In this document: piece after piece, positions 57,336 through 64,000 of the stretch
Position numbering within the stretch: position 1 is the stretch's first letter
Layout of the letters: each line of letters opens with the position of its first letter
Source: Fermentibacter sp963718745 [NCBI: Candidatus Fermentibacterota bacterium]
GTDB taxonomy: Bacteria > Fermentibacterota > Fermentibacteria > Fermentibacterales
Assembly (NCBI GenBank): GCA_963718745.1
Contig: OY970370.1
Coordinates: forward strand, 930,001 to 994,000
Direction: 5' to 3'
DNA: 64,000 nucleotides
Notes under the pieces: generated by a model
What the model was told of the DNA's origin: nothing
Database searches by the model: none
What the model saw: only the letters and a program-made list of their open reading frames with translations
Program-made: the position numbers and the translations under genes

Positions 57336-58375
57336 TGGTTCTCCCCCTGGGGTACTGCCACTTCCCGCAGCCCCTCCATTATCATGCGGTTCACCCCGCT
57401 CCTGTGGAATCCGCACGCAGCTGCAATGGCATTCCTTATGGCCTTGGGACCAGAATTGCCGTGCGCGATTATCGAAACTCCGTTGAGGCCGAGGAGCGGT
57501 GCGCCGCCGTACTCTGCCGAGTCGAGCCTCTTCCAGAGCTTGCTGAATGCAGGCCGCATGAGGAGAAAGCCTGCGCGGCTGTACCAGTGTCCCGTCATCT
57601 CGGTGAAGAGAGCTCCACCTATCAGGCCGGAGATGGATTCTGTGAACTTGAGGATGATGTTGCCCACGAAGCCGTCGCAGACCACGACGTCGGCCTGTCC
57701 CTCGAGGATGCCGTCGCCCTCGATGTTTCCGATGAACTCGAGGCTGGAGGACTCCAGCATCTCATATGTCTGCTGTTCGGTGGGCGATCCCTTGGTCCTC
57801 TCGGATCCGACGTTGAGCAGCGCCACCCTGGGACGTCCGATCCCGAACACCCCTCTGGAATAGGCGGAGCCCATGAGCGCGAACTGCCTGAGATTCTCCG
57901 GCTTGCAGCCGACGTTGGCTCCCACGTCCAGCACGACCGCAGGGTTCCCCAGTGTAGGGAAGGTCGCCGCTATCGCGGGCCGGGATATCCCTTCGAGGCG
58001 TCCAAGGGCGAAGAGGCTCGCAGCCATCATCGCGCCGGTGTTGCCCGGTCCGGCCATGGCGTCGACCCGACCTTCCTTCTGCATTCCAGCCATCACCATT
58101 ATGGAGCTGTCCGGCTTGGATTTGAGAGCCTCCGCCGGATGCTCGTCCATTTCGATGACCTGGCCTGCATGCTGGATGTCCAGGGGCAACCTTCCGGCTC
58201 CCGACCTCGCGAGCAGCGGCTCGAGAATGGCACGGTCGCCGACCAGGGTGATGCGGGCTCCGTCGGACAGATCCGGAGGACCGCTGCGGAAGAACTCCAC
58301 GGCCCCGTCGACGACTGCAGAAGGACCTCTGTCCCCGCCCATCGCATCCACGGCCACCCTGACATCAGGCGACAA
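57332..58375 (-). CDS. plsX: Phosphate acyltransferase PlsX
   Basis: The 347-residue protein shows RVAVDAMGGDRGPSAVVDGAVEF, QVIEMDEHPAEALKSKPDSSIMVMAGMQKEGRVDAMAGPGNTGAMMAASLF and NIEGDGILEGQADVVVCDGFVGNIILKFTES. It turns acyl-ACP into acyl-phosphate for phospholipid synthesis. The start is TTG 58375, 9 bp after rpmF. Confidence 0.95.
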   Translation of the reverse strand: MSPDVRVAVDAMGGDRGPSAVVDGAVEFFRSGPPDLSDGARITLVGDRAILEPLLARSGAGRLPLDIQHAGQVIEMDEHPAEALKSKPDSSIMVMAGMQKEGRVDAMAGPGNTGAMMAASLFALGRLEGISRPAIAATFPTLGNPAVVLDVGANVGCKPENLRQFALMGSAYSRGVFGIGRPRVALLNVGSERTKGSPTEQQTYEMLESSSLEFIGNIEGDGILEGQADVVVCDGFVGNIILKFTESISGLIGGALFTEMTGHWYSRAGFLLMRPAFSKLWKRLDSAEYGGAPLLGLNGVSIIAHGNSGPKAIRNAIAAACGFHRSGVNRMIMEGLREVAVPQGENQ

Positions 58376-58384
58376 CGGCTTGCC

Positions 58385-58567
58385 TTACTCGGTCTTTGCC
58401 TCGGTAACCTGACGGCCGTCGTAGAACCCGCAGTGCCTGCATATGCGATGCGGAAGCCTGGGCTCGCCGCACTTGGGGCAGGAACTGGTCGAGCCGGCGA
58501 CCAGCTTCCAGTGGGTGCGCCGCTTGTCCCTGCGCGCTGTCGACGTTCTTCTCTTCGGAACTGGCAT
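58385..58567 (-). CDS. rpmF: Ribosomal protein L32
   Basis: The 60-residue protein starts PVPKRRTSTARRDKRRTHWKL and has the zinc-finger cysteines of L32 (SCPKCGEPRLPHRICRHCGFYDGR, four cysteines kept). The yceD-rpmF-plsX order is standard. Confidence 0.97.
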   Translation of the reverse strand: MPVPKRRTSTARRDKRRTHWKLVAGSTSSCPKCGEPRLPHRICRHCGFYDGRQVTEAKTE

Positions 58568-58599
58568 CGTTCATCCTCCCGACGGGTATCGCACCCGAT

Positions 58600-59103
58600 T
58601 CAACGAACACATCCGGTGTCACGGACACCGTCGTGCCCGCACCGGCTTACGTTCAGATCTTCCCCGCACACCGGGCATAGTCCGCGACAGTCTTCGCGGC
58701 ACAGCGGTTTTCCGGGGACCGAAAGTATTACCGCTTCCCGAACTGCGTCAAGTAGGGACATGCTCCGTCCGCCCCTGGGCAGCTTCACTGCAGGCGTCTC
58801 CGACGAATCCACGGCGCCGTCCCTCGTAAAAACCGCAAAGACGTCTTCAGCCACCTCGAATGAAGCCCTCGCGAGGCACCTGGCGCAGGAGGTGGCGAAG
58901 AGGGCCTTGAAACGTCCGCGGACGATTATCGAACGCTCGGTATAGTTCACATCGAGGTCCAGCGTTCCTGTCTTTGCTGCCGGCTGCACACCCTCGATCA
59001 TCCATTCGACGGGCTCCAGGTCGATCTCGAAGACCCCCCTGTTGCTTCCGGTCTTCAGGCTGGACAGGTCGATGACCATCCCGCGGGCATCGAGAAGCAG
59101 CAT
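58600..59103 (-). CDS. yceD: YceD/DUF177 family protein
   Basis: The 167-residue protein shows the DUF177 plan: GVFEIDLEPVEW..., LDVNYTERSIIVRGRFKALFATSCARCLARASFEVAEDVFAVFT, then DAVREAVILSVPGKPLCREDCRGLCPVCGEDLNVSRCGHD with its CxxC-type cysteine set. It has been linked to 23S rRNA handling in other bacteria. Start ATG 59103 has GGAAGG 10 nt upstream; a GTG-like alternative seven codons in is possible. Confidence 0.88.
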   Translation of the reverse strand: MLLLDARGMVIDLSSLKTGSNRGVFEIDLEPVEWMIEGVQPAAKTGTLDLDVNYTERSIIVRGRFKALFATSCARCLARASFEVAEDVFAVFTRDGAVDSSETPAVKLPRGGRSMSLLDAVREAVILSVPGKPLCREDCRGLCPVCGEDLNVSRCGHDGVRDTGCVR

Positions 59104-59135
59104 TCGATCAGTCCTTCCCGCCTGCCGCGATCAAT

Positions 59136-60533
59136 TCAGATCATCGTGCGGATGGAGTGCTCGAGCACGTCGAGGTCCTGTTCCGTCCCGGATTCGAGAT
59201 AGATCCTCGCGAGAGGTTCCGTCCCGCTCATCCTGACCAGGACGGATGCCCCGCCGGACAGGCGGAATCTCCGCCCGTCGGTCGAGTCCGATCCCTCGAC
59301 GGATCTCCCCCCCAGTTCGGAGGGCGATCCCGCGAGGAAGAGAGCCTTCATCCGCAAGGCGGTATCCTCCCGGAGCGGGATGTCCAGACGCCTGTGCGCG
59401 AGCCGGCCGAACCGGCTCCAGAGTCCCTCGAGCTGGCTTGCAAGCCCTGCACCTCTGCGGGCGCACATCTCGCATGCGAGCAGGCAGGCCAGTATGCCGT
59501 CCTTCTCGGGGACGTGGCCGCCGATCGAGAGTCCGCCGCTCTCCTCGCCCGCCAGGACGACTTCCCTGGAAAGCATCACTCCGCCGAGATACTTGAATCC
59601 GACCGGGGTCTCCACGACCTCCCTGCCGTGCATCGAGGCAACCCTGTCCATGAGGCTCCCCGTTGTAACCGATCTCACGCCGGCTCCGCGGCAGCCCCGC
59701 TCCTGCACCAGGTACTCGAAGAGCAGAGCAAGGAAATCGTGCGGAGAGACGAAACACCCGTTCTCGTCCACCAGTCCGAAACGGTCGGCATCACCGTCGG
59801 TGGCGACTCCGATCGATGCCCCGCTGCGGACGACCTCGACAGAGAGGTCCGAGAGACCCTTCTCGTTCGGTTCGGGGTGCCTGCCGTCGAAGAGGGGATC
59901 CCTCCGCTCGTGTATGGTCCGGACAGATGCGCCCGAGATCTGGAGGAACCGGTCCAGGAGCCCGCTCCCAGTGCCATTGAAGGCGTCGTACACAACGCGG
60001 AGCCCGCCTCGAGAAATCACGCTGCGGTCTACGAACTGTTCGAGGTCGGCAAGATACGGCGCGGTGAAATCCTCCACCCGCACCGATCCGTGTCCCGGGG
60101 GCGGGACCGCGCCTGTCTCGATCAGTTCCTCGACCCTGCGGGTGATCTCGCCCGTGGCCGGTCCCCCGTGTCCGGGAGAGAACTTGACTCCATTGTACAT
60201 GAAGGGATTGTGGCTCGCCGTGAAATTGACTACCCCACCCAGCCCGAGGCGTCTGACGGCATGGGAGAGGACCGGGGTCGGCACCGGCCTGTCCGCGAGA
60301 AGCACTTCGAAGCCGTACGACGCGAACCTCTCCGCAGCATCGGCGGCGAGCTCGGGCGAGAGGAATCGCGTATCTCCCCCCACCACGACACTCGATGCGC
60401 CCGATTCGAGGATGTACGCAGCGAGGGCGTCCACCACCGAATGGACCCGGTCCCACGTGAAGTCGCGTGCGATCACGCCCCTCCAGCCGGATGTGCCGAA
60501 GGCTATCCGGGGTTCAGTCGGCTTCGGGGTCAT
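59136..60533 (-). CDS. Phosphohexomutase (phosphoglucomutase/phosphomannomutase family)
   Basis: The 465-residue protein starts RIAFGTSGWRGVIARDFTWDRV and has GGDTRFLSPELA. The catalytic serine lies in VVNFTASHNPFMYNGVKFSP, followed by DGDADRFGLVDENGCF (metal loop), GEESGGLSIGGHVPEKDGI (sugar ring) and VLVRMSGTEPLARIYLES (phosphate site). Substrate choice between glucose, mannose and glucosamine phosphates cannot be read from the sequence. It overlaps the S41 protease gene by 20 bp. Confidence 0.92.
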   Translation of the reverse strand: MTPKPTEPRIAFGTSGWRGVIARDFTWDRVHSVVDALAAYILESGASSVVVGGDTRFLSPELAADAAERFASYGFEVLLADRPVPTPVLSHAVRRLGLGGVVNFTASHNPFMYNGVKFSPGHGGPATGEITRRVEELIETGAVPPPGHGSVRVEDFTAPYLADLEQFVDRSVISRGGLRVVYDAFNGTGSGLLDRFLQISGASVRTIHERRDPLFDGRHPEPNEKGLSDLSVEVVRSGASIGVATDGDADRFGLVDENGCFVSPHDFLALLFEYLVQERGCRGAGVRSVTTGSLMDRVASMHGREVVETPVGFKYLGGVMLSREVVLAGEESGGLSIGGHVPEKDGILACLLACEMCARRGAGLASQLEGLWSRFGRLAHRRLDIPLREDTALRMKALFLAGSPSELGGRSVEGSDSTDGRRFRLSGGASVLVRMSGTEPLARIYLESGTEQDLDVLEHSIRTMI

Positions 60534-61995
60534 GATCCTCGAACCATCGCAGGGCGCGCTGTACGGTCTCGTCGTGAGGCGCCATCACCCTGTAGTAGGT
60601 GTCCATGTCCCAGACCCTGAGGGAGATCTCCCGCAGCAGTGCTCCTTCGATGTAGACCCTGCTGTCGGCCCAGTCGGAGGCTTCATATGTGAAACCTTCG
60701 GCTGCGAGATAGCTCTCGAATGCGGCGAGCAGCTCCTCGTCAGGCCAGAAATCATCGGGGACGTCGTTCTCCAGAACATAATCCGACGCGAAACCGAAGA
60801 AGAGCGCCTCCTCCTCCAGGCCGAGGACCAGTTCGGCGTCTATGCTGTCAGGTTCGACCGTGATATCCGGCACGATCCCCCAGTCCTCCTCCGCTCCTGG
60901 TTCCAGGAAGTCATCGCGGAGTGTCCTGTCGATGCAGCGCCCGTCGGGCGTGTAGTACCGCGCAGTCGTCAGCTTGACCGCATAATGCCCCAGCCCCGGG
61001 TAGTCTCCCAGGTCGGAGAGGGACTGGACCGAGCCCTTACCGAAGGTCCGCATGCCGATGATGACAGCCGCGTCGTTGTCCTGCAGGGCGCCCGCGAGAA
61101 TCTCCGCGGAGCTGGCGCTCCCGCCGTCGACGAGCACGACGAGCTCCCCGTGATAGAGGACGGCCCTGCGGGCGTAGTAGTTCTGTTCACCTACGGCCTG
61201 TCCGCGGGTCGTCACCACCAGTGCTCCGGAGGGCAGGAAGATGTCGGCAACATCGATCGAAGGCGTGAAGAGGCCGCCGGAGTTGCCCCTGAGGTCGAGG
61301 ATGAGCCTCTGCGCGCCGTCGCCGGCCAGCGAATCCACTGCCTGCAGGACCTCGGCGGCGGAGGTTTCGGAGAACCTGGAGAGGCGCAGATATCCTGTTC
61401 CGGGGGAGACCATGAAGAAGGCGGATACGGAGGGATAGTCTATCACGTCCCTCTCGATGGGCACGACCAGGGTGTCGGACACTCCCGTCCGCGTGATGGA
61501 GAGGACGACGGTCGTCCCCCTGGGGCCGCGTATCAGGGATACCGCCTCGTCAGTGAGGAGACCCTCGGTTCCCGTACTGTCGATCCTGATTATCCTGTCG
61601 CCGGATCTGATGCCGCTCCGGTGCGCGGGCGTGCCCTCGAGGGGAGAGATGACCGTGAGCCAGCCGTCCCTCTGACCGATCGTCACGCCGACTCCCTCGA
61701 ACGAGCCTTCGAGCTGAACCCTCAGGTCGTCGTACTGGTCCGGTGTCAGGAGCATGCTGTTCGGATCCAGGGACATCAGCATGCCCTCGATGGCCGCTTC
61801 GATGAGTTCGGCCGATCCGACCGTATCGACATACGCGGACCGGGTCATGCTGTACACATCCATGAAGAGCTCGGCCGCCGACATGCGCGCCGAAGCCGGT
61901 TCGGCCGCGGCGGGAGCTGCAACGTTCATCATCGAGAAGACCAGCAGTGCGGCCCCTGCGGAAGCCGCGAGCCAGCCCGGTATCGGCTTTCGCAT
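60514..61995 (-). CDS. ctpA: C-terminal processing protease (S41, CtpA/Prc family)
   Basis: The 493-residue protein has a signal anchor (WLAASAGAALLVFSMMNVAAPAAA) and a helical N-terminal domain with SLDPNSMLLTPDQYDDL. A PDZ domain follows (FEGVGVTIGQRDGWLTVISPLEGTPAHRSGIRSGDRIIRIDS), then the protease core LILDLRGNSGGLFTPSIDVADIF, GSASSAEILAGALQ (catalytic Ser) and RTFGKGSVQSLSDL (catalytic Lys). It cleaves periplasmic substrates near the C-terminus. I choose ATG 61995, 10 nt after GGAAGG; GTG 62004 is too close to the ribosome site. Confidence 0.93.
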   Translation of the reverse strand: MRKPIPGWLAASAGAALLVFSMMNVAAPAAAEPASARMSAAELFMDVYSMTRSAYVDTVGSAELIEAAIEGMLMSLDPNSMLLTPDQYDDLRVQLEGSFEGVGVTIGQRDGWLTVISPLEGTPAHRSGIRSGDRIIRIDSTGTEGLLTDEAVSLIRGPRGTTVVLSITRTGVSDTLVVPIERDVIDYPSVSAFFMVSPGTGYLRLSRFSETSAAEVLQAVDSLAGDGAQRLILDLRGNSGGLFTPSIDVADIFLPSGALVVTTRGQAVGEQNYYARRAVLYHGELVVLVDGGSASSAEILAGALQDNDAAVIIGMRTFGKGSVQSLSDLGDYPGLGHYAVKLTTARYYTPDGRCIDRTLRDDFLEPGAEEDWGIVPDITVEPDSIDAELVLGLEEEALFFGFASDYVLENDVPDDFWPDEELLAAFESYLAAEGFTYEASDWADSRVYIEGALLREISLRVWDMDTYYRVMAPHDETVQRALRWFEDHDPEAD

Positions 61996-62000
61996 CTGGT

Positions 62001-62681
62001 TCACACCTTCCGGGTTGCCGTGGGGGCTGTCCCCCGCAGACGGATTGCATCTTCGACCGTTTCGAGAATCATGTCGTCCAGCCCGGGTCCGGGCAGGGCC
62101 GCATCCAGCACACGGAAGCGCGGATGCTTCGCTGCCAGGGAGAGATACTCCCTGCGCACCCTCTCGTGGAACCCGAGATCCTCCATCTCGATCCTGTCGG
62201 GGCCGCCCTTCCTCGAGCCCAGCCTCGCCATACCGGCTGCAGGATCCAGATCGAGGAGAAGGGTCAGATCAGGGTCCAGCCCACCCGTCGCGAAGCTGCA
62301 TGCGGCTTCGACCAGGTCCCTGTCCAGACCGCGGCCGGCGGTCTGATAGGCGAGCGTGGCATCGTTGTATCGCTCGCAGATCACGACCCGTCCTCCGGCC
62401 AGGGCGGGTCTGACGACCTGCTCGACGTTGGAGGCCCGGGAGGCCAGGTAGAGCATCAGCTCGGCCGCCGGAGGGACTTCGAGGGCGGGATCGAGCAGTA
62501 TGTGCCTTATCTTCTCGGCGAGAGGGGGGCCTCCGGGTTCGCGGGTATGGACCACCTGCATGCCTCTTTCGCGCAGGCGGTCCGCGAGGATGAGCGACCT
62601 CGTGGTCTTGCCGGCTCCCTCGACGCCCTCGAAGGTGATGAAGAAGCCCGCAGGCCCCCTCGGGTCTGGATCAGGTATCAC
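62001..62681 (-). CDS. tmk: Thymidylate kinase
   Basis: The 226-residue protein shows [24 protein letters not shown] (P-loop), [60 protein letters not shown], typical of Tmk, and a lid region near [15 protein letters not shown]. It phosphorylates dTMP. The start is GTG 62681 behind GGAAGG, overlapping the ino1 stop; the longer frame upstream is out of character. Confidence 0.93.
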   Translation of the reverse strand: MIPDPDPRGPAGFFITFEGVEGAGKTTRSLILADRLRERGMQVVHTREPGGPPLAEKIRHILLDPALEVPPAAELMLYLASRASNVEQVVRPALAGGRVVICERYNDATLAYQTAGRGLDRDLVEAACSFATGGLDPDLTLLLDLDPAAGMARLGSRKGGPDRIEMEDLGFHERVRREYLSLAAKHPRFRVLDAALPGPGLDDMILETVEDAIRLRGTAPTATRKV

Positions 62682-63775
62682 GCGCCTTCCCGGTTGCCCC
62701 CGTAGGTGCGGATGTACTCCTCGGTCATCTCCCGGCACTTGTCGTCATAGTACTGGATCGGAGGTGACTTGAAGAAGTAGGAGGAAGGCGCCTCGATGGC
62801 TCCGCTGAGGCCGTTGTCGAGCGCCAGCTTGGCGCATCTGACTGCATCGATGATGACCCCTGCCGAATTGGGACTGTCCCAGACCTCGAGCTTGCACTCC
62901 AGGTTCAGGGGCACGTCGCCGAATGTGGTGCCCTCCATGCGGATGTAGCACCACTTCCTGTCGTCCAGCCATTCGATGTAGTCGCTGGGGCCGATATGGA
63001 CGTTGCGCGGGGCGAGGCCGCCGGGGATCTGGGATGTGACGGCGTTCGTCTTGGAGATCTTCTTGGATTCGAGCCGCTCGCGCTCCAGCATGTTCAGGAA
63101 ATCGGTGTTCCCGCCGACATTGAGCTGATAGGTCCTGTCGAGCCTCACGCCACGGTCCTCGAAGAGCCTGGTGAGTATCCTGTGCAGGATGGTGGCCCCG
63201 ACCTGGCTCTTGATGTCGTCGCCCATGACTGGCAGGTTCTTGTCTCTGAATCTCTTCTGCCAGTAGGGCTCGCGGGCGATGAAAACCGGGATGGCGTTGA
63301 CGAATGCGCAGCCTGCCTCCAGGACCTGCTCGACGTACCACTTCGTGGCTTCCTCGCTGCCTACGGGCAGGTAGTTCACCACGACGTCGGTCTGGGTGTC
63401 CCTGAGGATCCTCACGATGTCGGCCGTCGGTCCGGGGGCCTTCTTGATCACGGGGGTGAGATACTTGCCGAGGCCGTCGTGCGTCATGCCCCGCTCTACC
63501 CTGATGCCCGACTCGGGCACGTCGCAGAACTTGAAGGTGCAGTTGGGATCGGCGGAGATGGCCTCGCTGAGGTCCTTGCCGACCTTGGTGACGTTTATGT
63601 CGAAGGCGGCGGAGAACTCGACGTCGCTGATGTGATATCCGCCGAGATTGACATGCATGAGGCCCGGAACCTTCTGATCATCCTTGACATTCTTGTAGAA
63701 CTCGACACCCTGGACAAGGCTGCTCGCGCAGTTGCCCACTCCGATGATCGCGACTCTGACCTTTTTCTCACCCAT
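62678..63775 (-). CDS. ino1: Inositol-3-phosphate synthase
   Basis: The 365-residue protein starts [25 protein letters not shown] and has [79 protein letters not shown] and [29 protein letters not shown], all diagnostic for the bacterial/archaeal Ino1 type. It cyclises glucose 6-phosphate to inositol 3-phosphate. It follows the truncated CDP-alcohol transferase by 25 bp, so the two form an inositol-lipid unit. Confidence 0.95.
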   Translation of the reverse strand: MGEKKVRVAIIGVGNCASSLVQGVEFYKNVKDDQKVPGLMHVNLGGYHISDVEFSAAFDINVTKVGKDLSEAISADPNCTFKFCDVPESGIRVERGMTHDGLGKYLTPVIKKAPGPTADIVRILRDTQTDVVVNYLPVGSEEATKWYVEQVLEAGCAFVNAIPVFIAREPYWQKRFRDKNLPVMGDDIKSQVGATILHRILTRLFEDRGVRLDRTYQLNVGGNTDFLNMLERERLESKKISKTNAVTSQIPGGLAPRNVHIGPSDYIEWLDDRKWCYIRMEGTTFGDVPLNLECKLEVWDSPNSAGVIIDAVRCAKLALDNGLSGAIEAPSSYFFKSPPIQYYDDKCREMTEEYIRTYGGNREGA

Positions 63776-63800
63776 CAGTAACCTCCCTGGGACGGGATTC

Positions 63801-64000
63801 TCAATCCCTGTCCCCCAGCGATGGCCTGTCCTCCGAGAAGACGTTCACCAGCCTCTGGACAGCGGTCAGCCATGTACCGACCGAGACGAGGGCCAGCATC
63901 CATACAAGAGGACGAGCATTCCCGGCTGCAGGTGTCGCCGCCAGGGCGACTATCATCAGCACCAGTCTCTCGGTTCTGGTGAACAGCCCGACCTTGCAGG
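63801..64000 (-). CDS. CDP-alcohol phosphatidyltransferase, C-terminal part (5' end outside the window)
   Basis: The last 66 codons are visible: [26 protein letters not shown], a hydrophobic span [28 protein letters not shown], then the stop. The ETLVLL-like pair of arginines and the final TAxQR motif fit the phosphatidylinositol-phosphate/archaetidylinositol synthase branch of the family. The DGxxAR...GxxxDxxxD catalytic motif lies beyond the edge. Location beside ino1 supports use of inositol phosphate as acceptor. Confidence 0.75.
   Translation of the reverse strand, partial: CKVGLFTRTERLVLMIVALAATPAAGNARPLVWMLALVSVGTWLTAVQRLVNVFSEDRPSLGDRD

Noticed and set aside
59380-62346. Plus-strand open frame of nearly 1000 codons across the phosphohexomutase and S41 protease genes
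   Set aside because: It is antisense to well-supported genes and its translation is Ser/Arg/Pro-rich with no domain. Long antisense frames are expected at this GC content.

Overview
The window is 64 kb of GC-rich bacterial chromosome, densely packed with short or overlapping gene junctions and mostly coded on the minus strand. It carries housekeeping genes, three tRNAs and an SRP RNA. There are no phage, IS, plasmid or CRISPR signatures. The envelope genes imply a Gram-negative-type cell: LpoB-like and other lipoproteins, a predicted outer-membrane barrel, a Tol-type propeller, an AgmX/TonB C-terminal protein, and two secreted enzymes ending in FlgD-like tails. A ferredoxin-fused EtfA beside EtfB and an acyl-CoA dehydrogenase suggests an anaerobic or fermentative energy metabolism. 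Myo-inositol-phosphate synthase beside a CDP-alcohol phosphatidyltransferase suggests inositol phospholipids. This mix resembles uncultured lineages around the FCB superphylum (Fermentibacteria/Eisenbacteria-like). That placement is inference only. Shine-Dalgarno sequences are strong, and many genes start with GTG or TTG; dtd appears to start with ATT.

Layout. 1-4.5 kb: a truncated phosphoglycerate dehydrogenase, a split transketolase and a UvrD/PcrA helicase. 4.5-11.6 kb: deoC, a run of exported proteins (COG3014-like lipoprotein, LpoB-like lipoprotein, FGE-fold protein) and a 964-residue peptidase/propeller/barrel protein. 11.5-19 kb: rplM-rpsI-rpsB-tsf-pyrH-frr-uppS-cdsA-dxr-rseP, with a structured leader before rpsB. 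19-28.7 kb: recX/recA/thpR/cinA/pgpA/pgsA/recR/ybaB/dnaX preceded by the SRP RNA and a degenerate PP2C-like membrane protein. 28.7-31.6 kb: tRNA-Ala, a frame-disrupted TPR/AIM24-like gene with repeated short hydrophobic motifs, and tRNA-Ser(GGA). 31.7-36.7 kb: radical SAM protein, maf, dtd, membrane protein, S8 protease, lipoprotein. 36.8-45.6 kb: PEGA/TonB-type protein, GH18 protein, HTH regulator, PreP-like M16C peptidase, pyrE, MtfA-like and CYTH proteins. 45.6-46.25 kb: tRNA-Ser(UGA) followed by a non-coding array of palindromes. 46.25-50.2 kb: secreted protein, GroES-like protein, three NTF2/DUF4878-like exported proteins, PHP protein. 50.2-59.1 kb: etfA-etfB-acyl-CoA dehydrogenase, rnc, and the fatty acid/phospholipid set fabF-acpP-fabG-fabH-plsX-rpmF-yceD. 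59.1-64 kb: phosphohexomutase, C-terminal processing protease, tmk, ino1 and a truncated CDP-alcohol phosphatidyltransferase.

The genes form recognisable modules: translation plus isoprenoid/lipid carrier supply (rplM to rseP), DNA repair and replication (dnaX to recX), and lipid synthesis (fab/plsX, pgsA/pgpA/cdsA, ino1). The parts least explained by known families are the palindrome array after tRNA-Ser(UGA), the frame-disrupted motif-repeat protein, a 16-bp RNA hairpin inside the start of rnc, the rpsB leader, and the AUU-initiated dtd.
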